From positions 124,001-188,000 of the forward strand of contig JAPFCU010000079.1 in the NCBI GenBank assembly GCA_026169535.1: DNA of 64,000 nt. The letters run 5' to 3'. A program made the translations under genes and the position numbers. Source of the DNA: Blautia sp. Its GTDB lineage: Bacteria > Bacillota > Clostridia > Lachnospirales > Lachnospiraceae. Below, piece by piece: positions 61,890 to 64,000 of this stretch. The notes under the pieces are model-generated. The model ran no database searches. It had not been told where the DNA came from and saw nothing but the letters and a program-made list of their open reading frames with translations. The first letter of the stretch is position 1. Every line of letters begins with the position of its first letter.

Positions 61890-63308
61890 ATGTACGATCC
61901 GAAATCAACAAAAGCAACAGAATTTATCGATCATCAGGAGATACTGGATTCTCTTGCTTATGCAAAAGAAAATAAAAATAATACAGAACTGATTGAAAAT
62001 CTGATCGAAAGAGCCAGAGACTGCAAGGGGCTCAGTCACAGAGAAGCAGCGCTTCTGCTGGAGTGCGAAGATCCTCGTCTGATCGACAAAATGTATCATG
62101 TGGCAAAGGAGATTAAACAGAAATTTTATGGAAACCGAATCGTAATGTTTGCACCTTTGTATCTTTCTAATTACTGCATCAACGGATGTGTTTACTGTCC
62201 TTATCATGCAAAAAACAAACATATCCGGCGGAAAAAACTGACACAGGAAGAAATTCGACAGGAAGTGATCGCACTTCAGGATATGGGGCATAAACGTCTT
62301 GCTCTGGAAACAGGAGAAGATCCTAAAAATAATCCGATCGAGTATATCCTGGAGAGCATTAAAACTATTTACAGTATCAAACATAAAAACGGAGCAATCC
62401 GACGGGTCAACGTAAATATTGCGGCAACCACTGTAGAAAACTACCGCAGACTGAAAGAAGCCGGTATCGGAACATACATCCTTTTCCAGGAGACTTATAA
62501 TAAAGAAAGTTATGAGGCTCTTCATCCCACAGGACCAAAGAGCGATTATGCATATCATACAGAGGCTATGGATCGTGCTATGGAGGCGGGTATTGATGAC
62601 GTAGGCTGCGGCGTACTTTTTGGACTGGAAACCTATCGCTATGATTTTGTGGGTATCCTTATGCATGCGGAGCACCTGGAGGCAAGATTCGGAGTAGGAC
62701 CTCATACCATCAGTGTACCCCGTATCTGTCCGGCAGATGATATTGATACGAAAGATTTCACAAATGCGGTACCGGATGAGATTTTTCAGAAGATTGTTGC
62801 TGTGATCCGCATTGCAGTTCCATATACAGGAATGATCATTTCTACTCGCGAGAGCCAGAAGTGCAGAGAAAAGGTTCTGGACCTTGGTGTTTCTCAGATC
62901 AGCGGCGGTTCAAGGACTTCTGTGGGCGGCTATGCAGAGGAGGAAGCCCGGGAGGAAAATTCTTCTCAGTTTGATGTCAGTGACAGACGGACATTGGACG
63001 AAGTGGTAAACTGGCTCCTGGAGCTGGGCTATATTCCCAGTTTCTGCACTGCATGCTACAGGGAAGGACGTACCGGAGACCGCTTTATGTCTCTTGTAAA
63101 AGGCGGACAGATCGCAAACTGCTGCCACCCCAATGCACTGATGACCTTGAAAGAATATCTGGAGGACTATGCTTCTCCTGATACAAGAGAAAAGGGACTG
63201 AAGGTGATCGAACGAGAACTTCAGAATGTAGGCCGGGAAAAGACAAGAGAAATCTGTGCAAGGAATCTTAAAGAGATTGAAAATGGCAGGAGAGACTTCC
63301 GTTTCTGA
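61890..63308 (+). CDS. hydG: [FeFe]-hydrogenase H-cluster maturase HydG (tyrosine lyase)
   Basis: HydG cleaves tyrosine to p-cresol, CO and cyanide for the Fe(CO)2(CN) synthon of the H-cluster. The 472-residue protein has the radical SAM cysteines Cys96, Cys100 and Cys103 (NYCINGCVYCPY) and the C-terminal second-cluster motif Cys386-x2-Cys389-x22-Cys412, which distinguishes HydG from ThiH. AAAGGAGG precedes the ATG. Together with hydE it shows that the organism makes an [FeFe] hydrogenase, the natural outlet for ferredoxin reduced by PFOR and perhaps by purine oxidation. Confidence 0.97.
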   Translation: MYDPKSTKATEFIDHQEILDSLAYAKENKNNTELIENLIERARDCKGLSHREAALLLECEDPRLIDKMYHVAKEIKQKFYGNRIVMFAPLYLSNYCINGCVYCPYHAKNKHIRRKKLTQEEIRQEVIALQDMGHKRLALETGEDPKNNPIEYILESIKTIYSIKHKNGAIRRVNVNIAATTVENYRRLKEAGIGTYILFQETYNKESYEALHPTGPKSDYAYHTEAMDRAMEAGIDDVGCGVLFGLETYRYDFVGILMHAEHLEARFGVGPHTISVPRICPADDIDTKDFTNAVPDEIFQKIVAVIRIAVPYTGMIISTRESQKCREKVLDLGVSQISGGSRTSVGGYAEEEAREENSSQFDVSDRRTLDEVVNWLLELGYIPSFCTACYREGRTGDRFMSLVKGGQIANCCHPNALMTLKEYLEDYASPDTREKGLKVIERELQNVGREKTREICARNLKEIENGRRDFRF

Positions 63309-63327
63309 TGTTAATAGCAAAAAACAC

Positions 63328-63357
63328 TTGCATAACATGCCTGTGATGGGGTATAGT
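63328..63357 (+). promoter_or_regulatory. promoter of the SH3 lipoprotein gene
   Basis: TTGCAT (63328-63333), 18-bp spacer, TATAGT (63352-63357). Confidence 0.6.
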
Positions 63358-63387
63358 GGTGGTATGCGATAAAGGAGGAAAATTCTT

Positions 63388-63855
63388 ATGAAGAAATCCA
63401 GATTACTGATTGCACTGGCAGGTCTTACTCTTATTGCTTCCGGCTGTGGATACAGCACAGGAGGAGAGGACTCTACCGTGACTGTGATAAAAGCAACCCC
63501 TACACCAACTGCAACTCCAACACCGATTGCAACTCCAACACCGGCAGTAACCGCAACGCCTGTACCTGAAACTTCACAGACGGCAAGCGGCGTGAAGATC
63601 ATAAAGAAGGATGCCACCTATTATGCAAATAATGAGGCAAATATCCGTACAGACTGCGTGACGACAGACCAGACAAATATCATCCAGAGCACCAAGGTAG
63701 GCGATCAGCTTACCGGTACAGGTGTCAGTGAGGATGGTCAGTGGATCGAAGTTGATATCAATGGACAGAAGGGCTATGTAAGCGCTCAGTATGTGACAAC
63801 AGAGGCTCCGGCCGGAACAGCAGCACCTGCTGCAGATCAGGCCGCAGCTCAGTAA
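63388..63855 (+). CDS. SH3-domain lipoprotein
   Basis: AAAGGAGG lies upstream of the ATG. The 155-residue protein has a lipoprotein signal ending in LIASGC with the lipidated Cys20, a Pro/Thr repeat (about 34-60), one SH3b domain (about 70-138; NIRTDCVTTDQTN, GQWIEVDINGQKGYV) and an Ala/Pro tail. It is probably tethered outside the membrane and binds the wall. It resembles the SH3 protein at 7201-8112 in its SH3 domain. Confidence 0.9.
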   Translation: MKKSRLLIALAGLTLIASGCGYSTGGEDSTVTVIKATPTPTATPTPIATPTPAVTATPVPETSQTASGVKIIKKDATYYANNEANIRTDCVTTDQTNIIQSTKVGDQLTGTGVSEDGQWIEVDINGQKGYVSAQYVTTEAPAGTAAPAADQAAAQ

Positions 63856-63870
63856 ACAGAAGTAAAAAAG

Positions 63871-63914
63871 AAACCAGAGATGATTTCCGTCAGGAAAAGA
63901 ATCTCTGGTTTTTT
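63871..63914. terminator. terminator between the lipoprotein gene and the converging gene
   Basis: AAACCAGAGAT (63871-63881) pairs perfectly with ATCTCTGGTTT (63901-63911), with an inner TTTCC/GGAAA stem and a T run; it works on both strands. Confidence 0.85.
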
Positions 63915-63940
63915 GTACGGCTGATTTTGAATGGAGCAGA

Positions 63941-64000
63941 TTATTCCGGATATACCAGGCGGTCTTCTTTGATATCATAAAGGACTTCCTTCAGATATTT
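63941..64000 (-). CDS. C-terminal end of a minus-strand gene
   Basis: Reading the minus strand from the window edge gives 19 sense codons (KYLKEVLYDIKEDRLVYPE) and a TAA at 63941-63943. The composition is that of a real protein end, and a terminator follows directly, but the family cannot be told from this much. Confidence 0.5.
   Translation of the reverse strand, partial: KYLKEVLYDIKEDRLVYPE

Noticed and set aside
1-64000. CRISPR arrays, insertion sequences, prophage or integrase genes
   Set aside because: No regularly spaced repeats, transposase motifs, phage genes or terminal inverted repeats with target duplications were seen.

Overview
The window reads as a chromosome segment of an anaerobic, low-GC Firmicute, most likely a gut Lachnospiraceae (Blautia/Ruminococcus-like). 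The grounds are AGGAGG-type ribosome sites with some TTG and GTG starts, a pyruvate:ferredoxin oxidoreductase, [FeFe]-hydrogenase maturases, an acetyl-type MetA, PT-rich and SH3-bearing wall proteins, and a selenium/molybdenum purine system. No insertion sequence, prophage, integrase, CRISPR array or rRNA was seen. Almost every gene has a recognisable family.

Region 1 (1-16.9 kb) is housekeeping and cell envelope. It holds two membrane proteins (the first cut by the window edge), a pseudouridine synthase-ligA-metA operon on the minus strand, a wall-repeat polysaccharide deacetylase, tRNA-Arg(CCG), an SH3 membrane protein, a secreted nuclease, a phospholipase C-like protein, an NlpC/P60 hydrolase, a transglutaminase-like protein, a DUF4203-like membrane protein, a YbaK-type deacylase and an ABC-F ATPase. 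Region 2 (17-29.9 kb) is redox, glycosylation and B12: CcdA, an Rrf2 regulator next to a 1179-residue pyruvate:ferredoxin oxidoreductase, a YfhO-GT2-GtrA set, and cobT-cobU-cobS-cobU-like-cobC.

Region 3 (about 29.9-57.2 kb) is the centre of interest, a nearly complete anaerobic purine/urate degradation island. On the plus strand are ssnA, ygfK, a one-chain selenium-dependent xanthine dehydrogenase with its own polyferredoxin, then xdhA-xdhB-xdhC-yqeB and a yqeC-mocA fusion. A MATE transporter (minus) and two bacterial-microcompartment shell genes (plus) follow. Next, on the minus strand, are arcC, ygeW, ygeY and ygeX. The island ends with a DUF1015 gene, an ion-transporter-superfamily antiporter, a cytidylate-kinase-like protein, a PAS/HTH regulator of the YheO type and a dihydropyrimidinase (hyuA). 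The inferred flow is: molybdenum hydroxylases and YgfK handle purine redox; SsnA and HyuA deaminate or open rings; YgeY and YgeW trim ureido intermediates, with carbamoyl phosphate passing to ArcC for ATP; YgeX turns 2,3-diaminopropionate into pyruvate and ammonia; and the nearby PFOR can oxidise the pyruvate. The shell genes suggest that part of this happens inside a protein compartment.

Region 4 (57.2-64 kb) has a GC-rich, highly folded intergenic element, a dicarboxylate/amino-acid symporter with a CyuA-family cysteine desulfidase (minus), the hydrogenase maturation set (TM1266-like protein, HydE, HydG), an SH3 lipoprotein, and the last 19 codons of a minus-strand gene.

The most promising non-coding signals are a nested-helix leader RNA with a built-in terminator upstream of xdhA (37658-37752), an identical 17-mer at matching distances from the ssnA and DUF1015 promoters (the second copy also flanks ygeX), and the folded element at 57279-57563.
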